Shown: positions 12,002 through 23,862, numbered from the stretch's first letter. The stretch: DNA of 64,000 nt from Cerioporus squamosus (GCA_022592435.1 JABYQS010000027.1:124001-188000), one strand, 5' to 3'. Notes: generated by a model from the sequence alone, not told the origin. Program-made: numbers and translations.

Positions 12002-14070
12002 CTAGTTGTGGTGGCTCTTCCGCCGCGACGCCCTCGAGCTGCCCCGCTGGAGCGCTCCCACCTTCTCCTGCACCTCCCGCGCCCTGTCCGACCCGCGCCC
12101 CTTGTCCTTGACAAACACGACGACCTTCCCGTCCTGCCCCGCCCGCCCGGACCGCCCCGCGCGGTGCAGGAAGTCGACCATATTCCGCGGCTCGTCGACG
12201 ATGAAGACGTGCTGCACGTCCGGCGCGAAGTCGAGCCCGCGCGAGAGCAGCGACGTCGTGATCATCACAGAGGGGGTCTCCTTGTCCTCCTTCTCGCCCG
12301 TCTTCTCGCCTACCTCGGCCGCAGCCGCATTCACAGTCGCATTGTCAGCCTCGTCCGCTGCGCCACCCGTAGTGTTCCTCACGCGAAGGAAGCCGTCGAG
12401 GTGGTGATTAGACCCGCGCAGGCGGGATTCGCTCGCCTTCGTGAGCGCGACGATCGCGATGCCCTTCTCGCGCAGAGCCTCCCCAAGCGCCTCCACCCTC
12501 GTGCTCTTGTTGCAGAACACGAGCACCTTCGACTTCGGCCTGCCCTTCTCCGCGTCCGTCGCCCAGACGCGGCGCAGCTGGTGCTCGATGTCCGCATCGC
12601 GGTTCCCGCCCGTCCAGCTCACGAACTCAGTCTTGAGCTTCGGCGGGAGCTTGTGCAGGTTCGGGGACGCGAGGCGCGTGAGTGACGGGTGGAAGCGGTC
12701 GAGGTACGCGGCGAGCGCGGAGGGGATCGTCGCGGAGGTGAGGATGAAGTTGAAGGGGTACTCCAGGGGCGTCGTCGCGGGCTCCTCCGCGGAGGAGAGG
12801 TCGAGCTCGGGCTCGTAAGGGACGGGATGTCCGCGGGCTGCGGAGATCTCGGAGAGGATCAGCCGCGTCTGCTCCTGGAAGTCGGGGTCTGTGTCGTATC
12901 CTTGCGGATCAGCGGTGTGCATGCAGAAACGGGGAGACGGTGCATACCAAAGAGAACATCTGCCTCGTCCACCACTACCCACTCGATGTCCGCGAGACCC
13001 ATCTGGGGCTCGCCGACGTTGACCTTGCGGCGCGTCTGCTCCTCCGGGTCTTTGTCCCATCCACGCCCGCGCATCAGCTCGAGCACCTTCGACGGCGTGC
13101 CCACGACGATATCCACCCCATGCGTCTGGGCGCCGGGCCGCGCGAACATCTGCTCCTCATCGACGAGGGCCTCTGCCATCTTCGACGCGCTGACGTTCTT
13201 GTGCGAGGACGTGTTCGCGCGCGACCCGCAGAGCACGCGGAGCTTGACGTTGTGTATGAGCTCCTTCGCGAACCCAGACAGCTGGCGGGACAACTCGTGC
13301 GTGGGCGCGAGGACTAGTGCGCGAGGGTTCATCGCGCGGCGTTGAGCAGAAGAGTCGGCGCTGCGGCGCTGTGTCCCGTTCAGCTCAGACTGCTTCAGGT
13401 CCTGGATCATGGGAAGGAGGTAGGCCAGCGACTTTCCCGACCCAGTCTCCGACGCGAGCAGGTATTCGTGGTACGCGTCGGGATTGCTGCGCTCCGTCTG
13501 AACAAGGTGCTTCAGCGAAAGTGCTTGAATGGGTGTCGGCCGTGCGTCAGGGCCGAGAGCATCGCGAACTGAAGAGAGGAGGCCCTCCATCAGTGGCGGG
13601 GACGAGAACTCCTGAGGGAGCTCCTTTGTCGAAACCGAGCGGTTCGTGATGTCGAACTCGTCACTGAGCGGATTGCTGACCTTTGCTGGGCGAGCTTCGG
13701 TCTCTTTGGAACGGGCGGGGGAGAGGGATAGCGACGGGGGGAGCTCCTTCACTTGCTGTATTCCACCCTGCCGTGATTCGTCCTTCTTGACGAATTGATG
13801 TTCCTTCTTGCCAAACTGCCGTTCCTTCTTGCCAAACTGCTGCTCCTTCTTGCCAAACTGCTGATCCTTCCTGCTAAATTGCTGTTGTCGGCGCAGTTCC
13901 AGCTCCCTCGTGCTAGGACGCTTGCGGGGTGCGAACTGATGCATATCCAATGCCTTCCGGCCGATATGTGGCGCCTCGTCTCGTGTGGGTGGTGGTGGTG
14001 GGGGCGCTACTTCAAGCTTGCCCTTGGACGACTTCAGATCCTTCACCAGGCGTTTGCGCGAAGGTGCCAC
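12002..14070 (-). CDS. MRH4: Mitochondrial DEAD-box RNA helicase, MRH4-like; 5' end unresolved
   Basis: MRH4 is an ATP-dependent RNA helicase needed for assembly of the mitochondrial large ribosomal subunit in yeast. Two exons are clear: 14070-12948 and 12900-12002 (47-nt intron, phase 1). Helicase motifs are complete: Walker A 'ASETGSGKS', motif Ia 'LAPTHELSRQ', 'GTPSK', DEAD box 'VVVDEADVLFG', 'TSATIP' (motif III), 'LVFCNKSTR', 'SLLSRGLDF' and 'HRAGRSGRAG' (motif VI). The N-terminus is a low-complexity run with repeated 'QQFGKKE' units. The reading frame opens with GTG at 14070 just after an acceptor-like site (CTCCAG), so a short upstream exon, perhaps with the targeting peptide, is likely; an ATG at 14279 opens a basic leader, but I could not connect it in frame. 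The MRH4 name rests on the motif set and is moderately sure. Confidence 0.85.
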
Positions 14071-14191
14071 ACCTGGAGTGAGTAGTCAGCAGTGTATACC
14101 TGAGGCCCGAAGCATTTGCGATCTAGCTGCCACCCGTCCGCTCGCCGTCTCTGGGACCACACATCCTGCAAGCACTTTGTAAGGTCATCAT

Positions 14192-14253
14192 CACAGCGAA
14201 GAGAGGACGTTCTCTGGGCGTGACCTACATAAGAACGTCCTCTCTTCGCTGTG
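14192..14253. repeat. Perfect 22-bp inverted repeat with 18-nt loop
   Basis: The arms 14192-14213 and 14232-14253 are exact reverse complements over 22 bp (core AGCGAAGAGAGGACGTTCT), separated by 18 bases. It lies in the 5' region of the minus-strand helicase gene, so the transcript could form a strong hairpin or the DNA a cruciform. Confidence 0.9.
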
Positions 14254-15067
14254 CCGAAACACACGGCTGATGCAACCATGTCTCCCAACATCCACGAACG
14301 GTACTCCACTCTTCAACTGTCTCGCGCGGTTTCACCGCCCGGTCTGAAGCTGAAAGCACCTCTACTATCCGTGACCCAGCCATGAGGGTGCGCATGTCCG
14401 GTGCGAGGATGCGTGCTGGTGTTCCAGGGTTCAAGGTTCCGCAGGCAAGGCGGCCCCATTCCCCGCGAAGCGCATCAGTCTGGGGCACACCACGGAGCGC
14501 AATCCTCCACAGGGACACTGTGTGCTTGACAGCCCTTCAACCCAACCGACTACATCCAAGCTACCGCGGCAACCGGTGCGCGAAGTGAGCAACTAGCGCG
14601 CCCACACGCGTGCAGAAACTTGTCCACTCTTCCCGCCAACGATCTACCAGACTAGTGGCCAACATTCGATAGCAAATGGTTACTCACGTTGTGCAGATAA
14701 TGACGACGTCGCTTGCAGCGAGCTTGATGCAGAAGTGTGCAAGCAAGCAAGGACGAGTTCCGGTGGCAGACTCGCGGCCCGATGGGCAATGCGAGACGTT
14801 GCAAAGAGCGACATTGACGCGACTAGTTTTGAGGGATTCGCGTAAGCTCAACCAAGAGTACGCGATGGATTATTGAAGCGTAGTAGGTGAACACGGAGGG
14901 AGGAGAAGTGGTTGACGGAGAGGGGGAGCAGGAAGCAGGCGACAATTTCCGGATCGAGTTTTGTCTGGCGCGCTCCGGCGCCTAGCGAACGTCCAGCTCA
15001 CCGTCCGCACTCACGTCCTCCACGACCCGCTCCCCGTCCCACCACCTTTTCTCCTTAAAAACCCGAC
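14254..15067. other. Intergenic between divergent helicase and TOM-like genes
   Basis: No gene is recognised. Overlapping short frames on both strands lack domain signals. The region should contain the promoters of both flanking genes. Confidence 0.45.
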
Positions 15068-15288
15068 ATGGCCCGCCGCGCAGCACCCGGAGCATCTCCT
15101 TTGGCCTTGCACCCCCTCGTCGTGTCGCCCACGACCCCAACGAGTCCGCAATCTCCCGCTTCATGCGCGAGGAGATCTTCTCGCCGGAGAACCTCCCGGG
15201 GAACCTCAGCATCCTCACCTCCGTCGTCGTTTTCTTCGGTGGCATAGCAGCGATCAGGACGTGGGGAGAGCTCATGATTCCGGCATGA
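15068..15288 (+). CDS. Small tail-anchored TOM-complex subunit-like protein (Tom5/Tom6 type), one frame break
   Basis: A short gene encodes about 73 aa: a basic, Ala/Pro-rich N-terminus, the segment 'SRFMREEIFSPENL', and one C-terminal membrane helix 'LSILTSVVVFFGGIAAIRTW' ending 'GELMIPA'. Small TOM subunits of the mitochondrial outer membrane have this form (cytosolic head, single C-terminal helix, short Pro-containing end), and the ending resembles fungal Tom5/Tom6 proteins. From the ATG at 15068 the frame changes once near 15093-15099; restoring one base gives a continuous 221+1 nt gene. Whether it is Tom5 or Tom6 is uncertain. There is no intron. Confidence 0.55.
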
Positions 15289-16369
15289 GCTGGCATTTCG
15301 GTATGGCAGGGGAAGAGCGAGGGGCGAGAAGGTGTAGCGGGTTGAAATCCCAGATGATGTCCCCCATGGATGCGCAAGTATGTCGCCGTCGGTATCACGA
15401 ATTCTACTCTGCTAATCAACATGCGCATGACAGAATCACTATGCTGGTTGCACCCGCGGCCGTCTATCTTGACCACCGTGCCCACACTTCGTCACTGTAC
15501 CCATCCATGACCATGGACGACTCGCATGCGGCTCTGTATTGTATCCATCCCTAATCGCGCACAATTCTCACCTCTTTGCATCTCTCGTGACGTTGCACTG
15601 TGTCGACGGCGTCACACAAAACAACGTATGGCCACGAACGGATGCGGACGCGCTGTGGACTCGAGAGGTGTTCACCGCAAGTTTCCCTTGCGCTGCCATC
15701 CGTGTCATGGTGGAAGTGAAAGACGGACGCCCCAACCTGAGTGAAATTCCCGCCCCGATCTTCTTATACTCTTTTCAGTCCTTCCCTTGTCTCTCTCTCT
15801 GCTCATGGACGTCTCGTTCTTCGCGACCCCTGTGGCTCTCGAACTGCAGTCGCCAGGCACATCTACAGCAAGAAGGGACCTGACTCGACAGAACTGAGAC
15901 TCGACAGAAGCCGTCCGCAACCACAGGTGACGTTTACGGTTTACCATGTGTCAACAACTCAGCCGTGCGCCCGTCAGTGCCGGTGTAGGTGTAGACACGG
16001 AGTCTCCTCACCGCGGACGGGATCGTGTACATCTCTGTCTGGACGACGAACCGTTGCAGGCTGCGCGACGAGACCAACTTTACTCCTAAGTATGGCGAAA
16101 TGCTTCAAGCGTTTGGGGTGTTCGAGCCGTCGTGAAGCAGCGGTGGCGCGTCACCTTGCTATATAGCGAGGACCTTCGCCTGAGGACCAGAGGATACTGA
16201 CCATCGTAACGTCATGCACATGGTAAGATACTTATGCTGACAGTCGCGACATCGAAAGAGCAGGACTTGTCGACTGCATGGTGCTTGGTAATAGTATAGG
16301 TCGTCGCAAGGTCTAGGTGGAAGTAAGCATAATTCAGGTTATAGTTGTTTTGGTGTGAATGGTTGTCAA
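15289..16369. other. Intergenic stretch without a recognisable gene
   Basis: Short frames on both strands have no domain or splice support. Nothing is assigned. Confidence 0.45.
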
Positions 16370-16447
16370 GCCATCGTGGCGCAATGGTAGCGCATCACCT
16401 TCCTACGATAGAGGTGGGCGTTGCGGGTTCGATCCCCGTCGGTGGTA
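16370..16447 (+). tRNA. tRNA-Arg(CCT) with a 6-nt intron
   Basis: The acceptor stem GCCATCG (16370-16376) pairs with CGGTGGT (16440-16446), and A16447 is the discriminator. The D stem is GCGC/GCGC, the T arm GCGGG-TTCGATC-CCCGT. The anticodon stem TCACC/GGTGG encloses TTCCTA-CGATAG-A; removing CGATAG (16406-16411) at the canonical 37/38 position leaves the seven-base loop TTCCTAA with anticodon CCT. Without the intron the loop would have 13 bases, so a very short intron is the best reading. Confidence 0.88.
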
Positions 16448-18650
16448 GAGGTTAACACACTCCTATGGCTTCCTTTTTCACCTGCAACTAAGTATGTTCA
16501 AACCTTCGGTAGGTAGGGTAGGATCCGTAGTGATTAATGAGCTCTTGGGACATCGTCAAACGTCCGACGTCGATCGAAGAGCTTCTCACAGTATCCGAAG
16601 CCGTGGATCCCTCGAGGCGAGCAAGCTTTGTCACAAGCTTTGCACCATGCACCAGACTTTCATTCTACTGACCACCGTCTGTACAAGCACTACCGGGGCT
16701 ATACTTACACTGTGGCCAGGTGTTCGGACGATGGAAGCGACAACAACATCGATCATGCTGCAGGTATTCTAGTGACAATGGAACAATCTGCATTGGCATG
16801 AAGAGGAGGAGCAAGGACTCAGAAGAGGGTATGATCATCATATCCGTCCGAAGCTGCAGTTGAGCTCATGGGTTGCAGGGATGGTAAATCACTCAGTGTA
16901 AGCAGTGACGCAAAGCAGAAGATGCGCCGTATAGGTGCTTGTATTTCCTCTCATTCTACCTGCACCATACGCGCTGCCAAGGTGTCTAGCAACTTGGAAG
17001 TGCGGACACGCAGCTCGGCCTCGCCAGTGGTGGATCACAGCTGTACTAGTGGGCACCTAAAGTGTTCGAACACCCGCATTAGGCGCTCTTGGTGCGGATA
17101 TTGTAACACATGAATCTTGCTCACAACCAAGGGTTAGTCAGAACATGTAGCCACATAATGTAGACAAAAATCTGAGCTCATAGTATATGTGAATAAAACT
17201 GTGTGCAACAGTCTCTAGCTGTCTGGAGAGCATGAACTCTTGGTAAGGTACTTTTCTCCTTTCTGCCCCAATAAGTCTGTAAGGGCCTATTGAGACAACC
17301 TCACAAATATACCCACAGATAGTTCAGAGCTTGCTGTATGCACCATATAAAACAAGGGATCTGAAGAGGACTACCAGGAGAGTTATCATCAGTGAAACTT
17401 GCCAGATGAACAGGCGTAACATACATGGTTTTGCTTATGCAGTCTTATTCGTTCAACTAATGTATACAGACACACATGGTCCACTGCATGCATGACTACT
17501 GCCCTGTCAATATTCATTGATACTATCAGCAGTTTGGTAGCAGCCCTTGAGAGACTGAATTCAGGACAAGTGATGTTCCTTATGCAATTATATTAATCCG
17601 TCTCCCATGTTTCTCAGGCGATAGCTCCCTCAGACTTTCTTGGTCCATCCCACCATTCATATATTACATGCAGGGGTCTCTAAGGTCCCCCTTCCAATTT
17701 TTATGAGATCATCTCAGCAAGCTTGAACAGTACTTATAAGGGCAGGGATGGGAAGGGTGGATTTTGTACACCTCAGATAAAGTTAATACTTTACAGAATG
17801 CCAGAGAGTGAACCATACAGTGTCACCCATATATACTAGAAGCTCAGATGCCTGTCTACCATATGCACTGAAGGGGTTCAATGTTTCTTGTGAAGTGACC
17901 AAGATATCAATATTTCATTATGCCCTCATGGTACACATAACCCGAGGTGTTCGAACACTTCAGGCACCCACGAGTAGTCGTCATCTTCGCGCATGGTACA
18001 ATCCCATTTACTCGACATTGAACCAGCCGAGATCTGACTAGAAGGAACTGTAACGGTACAGCTCGCTATCGGTCCAACAGCCATGGTCTTCCACACGTGT
18101 GGGACCGGCGGATCCTGTGGCAGCCCACAAGCTGCCCCTTCTCAAGGGAAGCTGCATGACGTCAAGCGAACCGACACATTTGCTAACCCTGACGCCCCCC
18201 GGGCCCTCGAGCTGCTTCTCCAGCTTCTCATAGTAGGAGCCACCAAGTCGCAGGATCGGGATGTTGAACTTACTATGGACTATGGACATTAGTTGCGCAT
18301 TAGGCGCTATGGGCACTGCCTCTTACAATTAGATCTTAGGCTATGCTTCTTCATTTCCTTTTAGGGTACGTTGTACGAAACCATGTGGTTCACCTGGCTT
18401 CTCTTTGTTTCCAGTCCATTCCAGTGCGTTCTGCAACGCTCTGGACCTTTCTAGTTCTTTCTAGATATCTCTGGGCTGTACTAGACATGCCCTTGTGACC
18501 TCGTATTTGTCGTATCTTCATCATCCTTCGTCATCGTCTGAGTCATCCCTACTCATTCTGACTCAGACAGCATTATGCTCTCCTTTCTGTCGCTTACTCA
18601 TGCTACTCCAGACACAGTATATAAGGAGGGACTCTTGGGCTTCGTCTCCT
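16448..18650. other. AT-richer, gene-poor stretch
   Basis: Base composition becomes visibly richer in A/T than in the gene regions, especially 17,100-18,000, and there are no long frames or splice patterns. On the minus strand 18038-18316 a 92-codon frame ('SKFNIPILRLGGSYYEKLEK') looks protein-like but is not recognised and has no visible partner exons. This may be decayed mobile-element or long intergenic DNA. Confidence 0.45.
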
Positions 18651-18825
18651 CAGTCTTTTGCTCTACTGACTGAGGAGTAAGTACTCGCCTACCTATGCTT
18701 ACTTATGCTTTACTTACAAGTACTTTGTAGCTCGTGTTGTCCACTCGTCTGCTAGGTACTTGTGTCTATGCTATCAGTCTTTTGCTCTACTGACTGAGGA
18801 CTCGTGTTGTCCACTCGTCTGCTAG
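18651..18825. repeat. Direct repeats: 26-bp unit and 25-bp unit each present twice
   Basis: Unit A (starts CAGTCTTTTGCTCTACTGAC) occurs exactly at 18651-18676 and 18775-18800. Unit B (starts CTCGTGTTGTCCACTCGTCT) occurs exactly at 18731-18755 and 18801-18825. In the second occurrence A and B are directly joined; in the first they are 54 bp apart. A TATA-like box (CAGTATATAAGG) lies about 35 bp upstream of the first A. The layout recalls the promoter part of a solo LTR, but no convincing LTR ends or target-site duplication were found. Confidence 0.75.
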
Positions 18826-18983
18826 TCGTTGGCACTTGCCTTCACAGGTTCAGACTTCATCACGGGAGAGGGCCCGCGGTCTGCCCGCGTGCCTCGAGTG
18901 CGGGAGCGATTGCGTCGACAGTGATGTGGCTGAAGTACCACATGTCAAACCTGAGGGAGACGAGGGCGGGGAAGAGGACTCGG

Positions 18984-20210
18984 TCACCGTTGTGCAGGAG
19001 GAGACATAGCTCGTAGGTAATGGCACCGATTACGAGCTACTTGACGTTCTTCAGATGGCCAGAAAGCCAGACAACCGCCTGCAAGTGGGTGGGGGGTGGG
19101 GTCTTGGATATTGAGATATGCGTCCTCGATGTCGTTCAGGCAGTCGAGTACAGGGCAGAGTGAGAGAACGGAGCGGGACATGTCACAATTCTCCTGCCGC
19201 AGTGTAAGCTGGAAGTCTGCGGTTTCGAAGATGGCGGTGAGATTCGAGCGGGTCTGCTCGACGTGCAGCCGGGTCATCACACGGTCGTGTGAGAAGGATC
19301 GTGGAATGTAAGCCGGTGTAGTATCCTATGCCAAGCCAGGCGTGCATCACCCTGATTAAGTCGGCGGCTACCAGATTCGGGAGAACCAGACGAGAGAGAA
19401 GGAAATGGACCGCGCTTGACCAGCTGTAATAGGATATCCTCAGCACGTGCAAAAGGGGGAGCGCCACACTAGATGTGTTGACGTTCCGGGTATGCAGCCT
19501 GATCGTGCGCAGGTCGAGAACCTCCCACGCCGGTTTTGCGCGCAGGATGTCCATCAAAGGAAGGATGCTATCGTTGGCTACTGCGACGACGTGCAGGTGA
19601 GTGAAGGAGAGGATGGGTGCCTTCGGGAGTAGAAGCGTTCCGCAGAGCGCGAGGGCCATGAGGGCGGTGAAACGCGCGAATGACATCCCGTGGACATTAT
19701 TTGGCAGCGCCTTTGTTCCTCTGAGGGACAGGACAAGGCAGGTGAGGCGTGGCATCGAGACATCGAGCAATGGCAACACTGTAAACGTGCGGTCAGCGCT
19801 CTTCAAGTTCTAACACGATCTCCAATTCACGGAACCGGTGCGCGTGGTTCTTCAGGAAAGATGAGATGACTTTGTGGCCGTCCTTGACGCATGCAGGGTA
19901 GGCGAATCGTACGTGGAGGTATGCAGCCTTGGACCGCTCGAGCAGGTGCGGAACCGCAGACATGGTGTTATTGACTAGGTCGACCTCGTTCCACAGAGCA
20001 GGATCCCAGTGCGATATGAGCTTGTGCCACCTTTGACGGACAAGCATCAGCACAATGAGTCGTTCTTAGGAGTCGAAGCGCCGCCGCTTGGGAGTCGCGG
20101 GGGCGGCCGCGGTGCTGGGCTGACGGATGTGCTGGAATATTATATGTGAGCAGTAGACGCATGGTCAGCTCGGACGACACGAATACGGCAAGTTGAAGCT
20201 TCACTGGCAA
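18984..20210 (-). pseudogene. Broken F-box/LRR-type gene
   Basis: Several minus-strand frames, read in order, give a typical agaricomycete F-box protein: 'RHIRQPSTAAAP'-like start region (20,150-20,070), the F-box-linked block 'LMLVRQRWHKLISHWDPALW' near 20,050, 'YLHVRFAYPACV', then leucine-rich 'LPLLDVSMPRLTCLVLSLRG', and C-terminal 'MTRLHVEQTRSNLTAIFETA'. Continuity requires passing an in-frame TAA at 20066-20068 and at least two single-base frame changes (near 19,801-19,806 and near 19,297-19,305). The frame changes could be assembly errors like others in this window, but the stop codon is a substitution and suggests a true pseudogene. No upstream F-box exon could be fixed. Confidence 0.65.
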
Positions 20211-21635
20211 CCAGGTTCAAGACTTACGGAGCTGACGCCACCGAGGCATTTCATGTCTGCAGCAGTATTCTGCGGTGGCCGGATACCTTCTTGATAACGA
20301 AGTGGTTAGCGGAAAGGCCACGAAGGAGTCGGTGGTGGTTGAAGCTAACTTCTGAACCGGGGAACTCGATTCCTAAGCGCCAGAGCTGCGCTATGGGCGC
20401 AAGGCGTTGTGATTGGCTCGCTGGGTGCACCGCTCTTATGCTCGTGGAGCGCCCACCTGGACGACACCTGTAACCACGATGAGGAACTCCATAGAACGAC
20501 GCCCAGATGCAGGACGACCTCTCTGTGCGAGTTTAAGCTGGAAGTACGTCTGCAGTCGGTTTTATGTGAGCTGACCCTTTTTGCGCCACACTTTCTCGCG
20601 TACTGACGGCGTTGCGACTCAGTGACTCCAGTGACCTCGTGGACTGCTGGACCCGACCGCGGGTAGACGTTGAGGGAAGCCGATCCGGACGTGAATCACG
20701 CATTGTGGCTCGAATCAGTACTCGCAGGCTCGTCTTAGTGCCCCAACCAAGGTGCGCAGGGCCGGCGCAAACCCCGAGGATTCGAATCCGTTGCGGTGCA
20801 CGATGACGACGACAGAACGAGTACAAAGGTCAATAGGCGGTGCATACAGGTGAAGCCAGAGCGCTGTTATAACATACCCCTTTGTGCTGATGTTTACTTG
20901 CACCGGGCAGGGCGGTAGCGGGCGACCGCCTGGCCGGATACAAGGTGACACAGCACGGGCTACCGACGCGCACAGGATGAGGTACCACGGTACATACTCC
21001 CTTGTGGTCCATTTCCGAGGTTCGTATCACTGACTTCAATCTATGCTCGGCCTCCCACACTCCTCTGCGCTCGTCCGAAGTCCTCCTCTCGGCGAACAGT
21101 TCTCATCAACGTTTGTAGGCGTTGCGGTACATCGTGAGTTCTACCACTGACAACTTGTTTCCACTGCTTACCCCCCTTTTGCGCACCGTTTGGACATTAT
21201 ATGGAGACTTTCCCAACACTTCTTTCAGCCCATGATAGTAGTTGTTGAGCGGGCTTGGATCAGACGAATCGCCGGTCAACTTCAAGCTATCGCAGTAGCA
21301 CTCCCAATGCGGACTTCTCGCGTCCAGGATACACGAACACACGTGTCGAAGCAGTGTGGTCAAGACCACACAGGCGGTCTGTGCTTGGATGCAGAAGCTT
21401 CACAAGGTGCGCCGACTGAACTGGTCCGGCTGTTACGCCCTTGACATCGCATGCGCGGCATCCGCGCCCGCACAGCGTATGCAGCCTGCAGCTAGGCAGC
21501 TCGCTGTTCGTGTGGACGCTCCTGTCCGCGAGTTCAGTCCTGCATCACTTGGTTGCTGGCACTGCTGCGCGTATAAAACGATGCGTAGACACACCCTCCC
21601 TCAACCACAACTCGTCCCGCCTTCCTGCAGGAGCC
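20211..21635. other. Intergenic stretch without a recognisable gene
   Basis: No open frame with domain or splice support is visible. The final 200 bases, with a pyrimidine-rich leader, should be the promoter of the secreted-protein gene. Confidence 0.45.
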
Positions 21636-23562
21636 ATGGTCTCCGCCGTCCTTCTTGTCTCCGCGATCCTCCCTCTCCTGGCCTTGGCGACGAACCACGC
21701 TACACAGCCCTGCCATACTGGACGTTGTCGCTGGGAACACGCGGACGACTACGGCTATGGAAGGTTCGACTTGGTACGTTACATCGCCTTCGCGTTTGAT
21801 CGAGCTTCTCTCTGACTTTGACGACTCGACCTCGTCTGCAAACTAGGCCGGCTCCGTCTCGAGTATCTCAGACCTGACACCCTCCGCTGGTTGGACAATT
21901 CTTGACTGCGACCCGTCGGCTACGGAACAAGACATCCGACTGGTGTGTCATGACCCCAGCAAGGGATGCGATCACCTCTATCTCAACGGAGCGCACCATA
22001 CGATCGTAAGACTTCCGGAAGAGGTAGTAAGCCTTGGTTGTTTGAGCAGTTCATGTCACCCCCAACCAATACTGGCTCTCGTACAGTGCGGCTCTACGGC
22101 ATTCGCCTTCGTCAAGGACGAGTGGGTCCACAACGATCAGAGTATCCGTGGGCACAAGCGGCACGTCCGTCGTAACGGTGCCCAGCCCGTCGTAAAGGGA
22201 ATCACTCTGTCGACGAACTACTCGGAGCTCGATCACACAAGGTTTGCACGCACAGCCTCGTACAAATACTATTGCTGCTGATTCGCGGTAATCGATCATA
22301 GGCATGGCGAAGTCTCGTTCGATGCCACAGGGTTCTCTGGGCCAGCCCCCACAGCCGACAACACCAAATGCATCAACGGCTTGAAATGGGACTGTGACGA
22401 CGCGACGATACCGCAATCTTTCAATGTGACGCACACTGGGAACCTCTACAGCCATTCTTTCGACTGTCCCCAACAAGGTTCCACACCTGGCTATGCGGGA
22501 GACGTCAACGTCGACCTCACCGCAAGCGTCAACGGTTCTATGGTGTTCGGCTGGTCCCTCGCCGGGACTCTCCTGCATCCTAAGCAGAAGATCGAGTTCT
22601 ACTTTGGCCTCAACACCACCATCGCAGGAACAATGAATTTAAACTCCAACCTCAACGTTGGTCCACTCGAATTCTTGCTGTGCACAGGGCTGACTAGCGC
22701 ACGAATGTAGGGCTCCTTGTCCTCGGGCAAGCAGGAATTCGCTCAAATTCAGCTCATACCTATGACCGGCATTCCAGGCCTCCTGAGCATTGGTCCTGCG
22801 TTCACGGTCTACGGGGAGGCAGACGCGACTCTGAGTGCGAACGTCGACCTGAGCGTCGACATGACATACTCTCTCGCGAACGCTAAGCTGTACTTCCCCA
22901 ACACTTCAGAGACGACGGGAGACTTCGACTCGACCGGATCCGGTGAGTTGTTTGAACCAGCATTGCGGACTACGCTAACCAATCTCGAGTCAGGTCTCCA
23001 ACTCTCTGCAAGTCCGAGTGCGGCAGCCGAGGGAAAGGTCTCTGTGCATCTCATCCCATCCCTGTCGATGGGCGTCGAAATCGTGAAGGTGCTCAACACT
23101 CATGTCGATCTGGGGCTGGACGCGAGCGCAGCTCTCGACATGACTCTCCACGCAGGGTTGGACGCCGCGACGTCCACAGACGGGAGTTCCAGCGCCGGAG
23201 CAGAATGGGGTGGCTGCATTAACGCGACGACGAGCCTGAATATCGACGTGAGCGCGGACGCGGACATCCCTCCGCTCTACAGCAAGGACGATACCATGTC
23301 GCTCTGGTCGTACACATGGCCTCTGTACTCGAACTGCTTCAACGGCAGCGCCCCAATTGATCGGAGGGCGTATATCGACCAGGGCGATGCGGTGATGGGG
23401 TCCTACCGGGACAGAGTCATGAACCGCTACATGAAGAACGCCACCCCGGCTAACGGCGCTGCCGGGACTCTTCCTAGCGGGTGCGGGACCATTGGCAATA
23501 GTCCCTCTTTGCTCCCAGTGGTCCCGAAGAAGGCGAGTAGTTCAAGGTGCGTGCTCTGCTGA
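21636..23562 (+). CDS. Secreted fungal protein of unknown function (DUF7029/DUF7223-like)
   Basis: Five exons (21636-21773, 21847-22023, 22087-22241, 22302-22656, 22711-23562) encode 558 aa with closed phases. The start gives a clear signal peptide ('MVSAVLLVSAILPLLALA'). An N-terminal Cys-containing region ('TPSAGWTILDCDPSATEQD', 'RLVCHDPSKGCDHLY', 'HTIVRLPEECGSTAFAFV') precedes a long beta-rich region with repeated 'VDL', 'NTTIAGTMNLN' and 'GIPGLLSIGPAFTVYGEADA'. I recognise this as a widespread secreted fungal family and believe it matches DUF7029 plus DUF7223, but that label is from memory. No catalytic motif is evident. The C-terminus may use another intron (donor near 23,546, acceptor 23,613) and end at 23,623 instead. 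Extracellular or cell-wall role is an inference. Confidence 0.8.
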
Positions 23563-23623
23563 TGCCGTAGTTCATCGTCATCTTGTTACTGACGGAGCTC
23601 ATGCTTTCCCCAGCTCGCACTAG

Positions 23624-23862
23624 TTGTCGTGTCAAGGCTGTTGGATGCTTCCATCTCTTTCTCTTCCTCTTCGTCTTTGGGAGTCAGCCTCGGGCTTCAG
23701 GACTCCTTTAGAGAACTTCTGGCTATCTTTATAAGCTCATCATCCTCACCTTACCCACTGAAGTATATATGTTACATAGAGCGCTACGTGAACTGGAGTG
23801 GACCTAATAGCGATAGAGTACTGAGACGACGGACTCGCTTAGAAGACGTATCTGTTCCGCTA
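23624..23862. other. Spacer between secreted-protein gene and transposon
   Basis: This holds the 3' flank of the secreted-protein gene, ending in the TA dinucleotide (23861-23862) that borders the element. Confidence 0.6.

Noticed and set aside
12008..12685. Plus-strand frame of 225 aa over the helicase
   Set aside because: It is antisense to conserved helicase motifs; Arg/Pro/Leu-rich translation typical of a shadow frame.
14982..15485. Minus-strand frame of 167 aa over the TOM-like gene
   Set aside because: The plus-strand reading gives a typical tail-anchored protein with a good membrane helix, whereas this frame has none.
18371..18845. Solo LTR with TGT...ACA ends
   Set aside because: The 5-bp flanks do not match and no second copy is available, so only the direct repeats are reported.
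20755..20790. tRNA T-arm-like GGATTCGAATCC
   Set aside because: It is a self-complementary 12-mer; no acceptor or anticodon stem can be formed around it on either strand.
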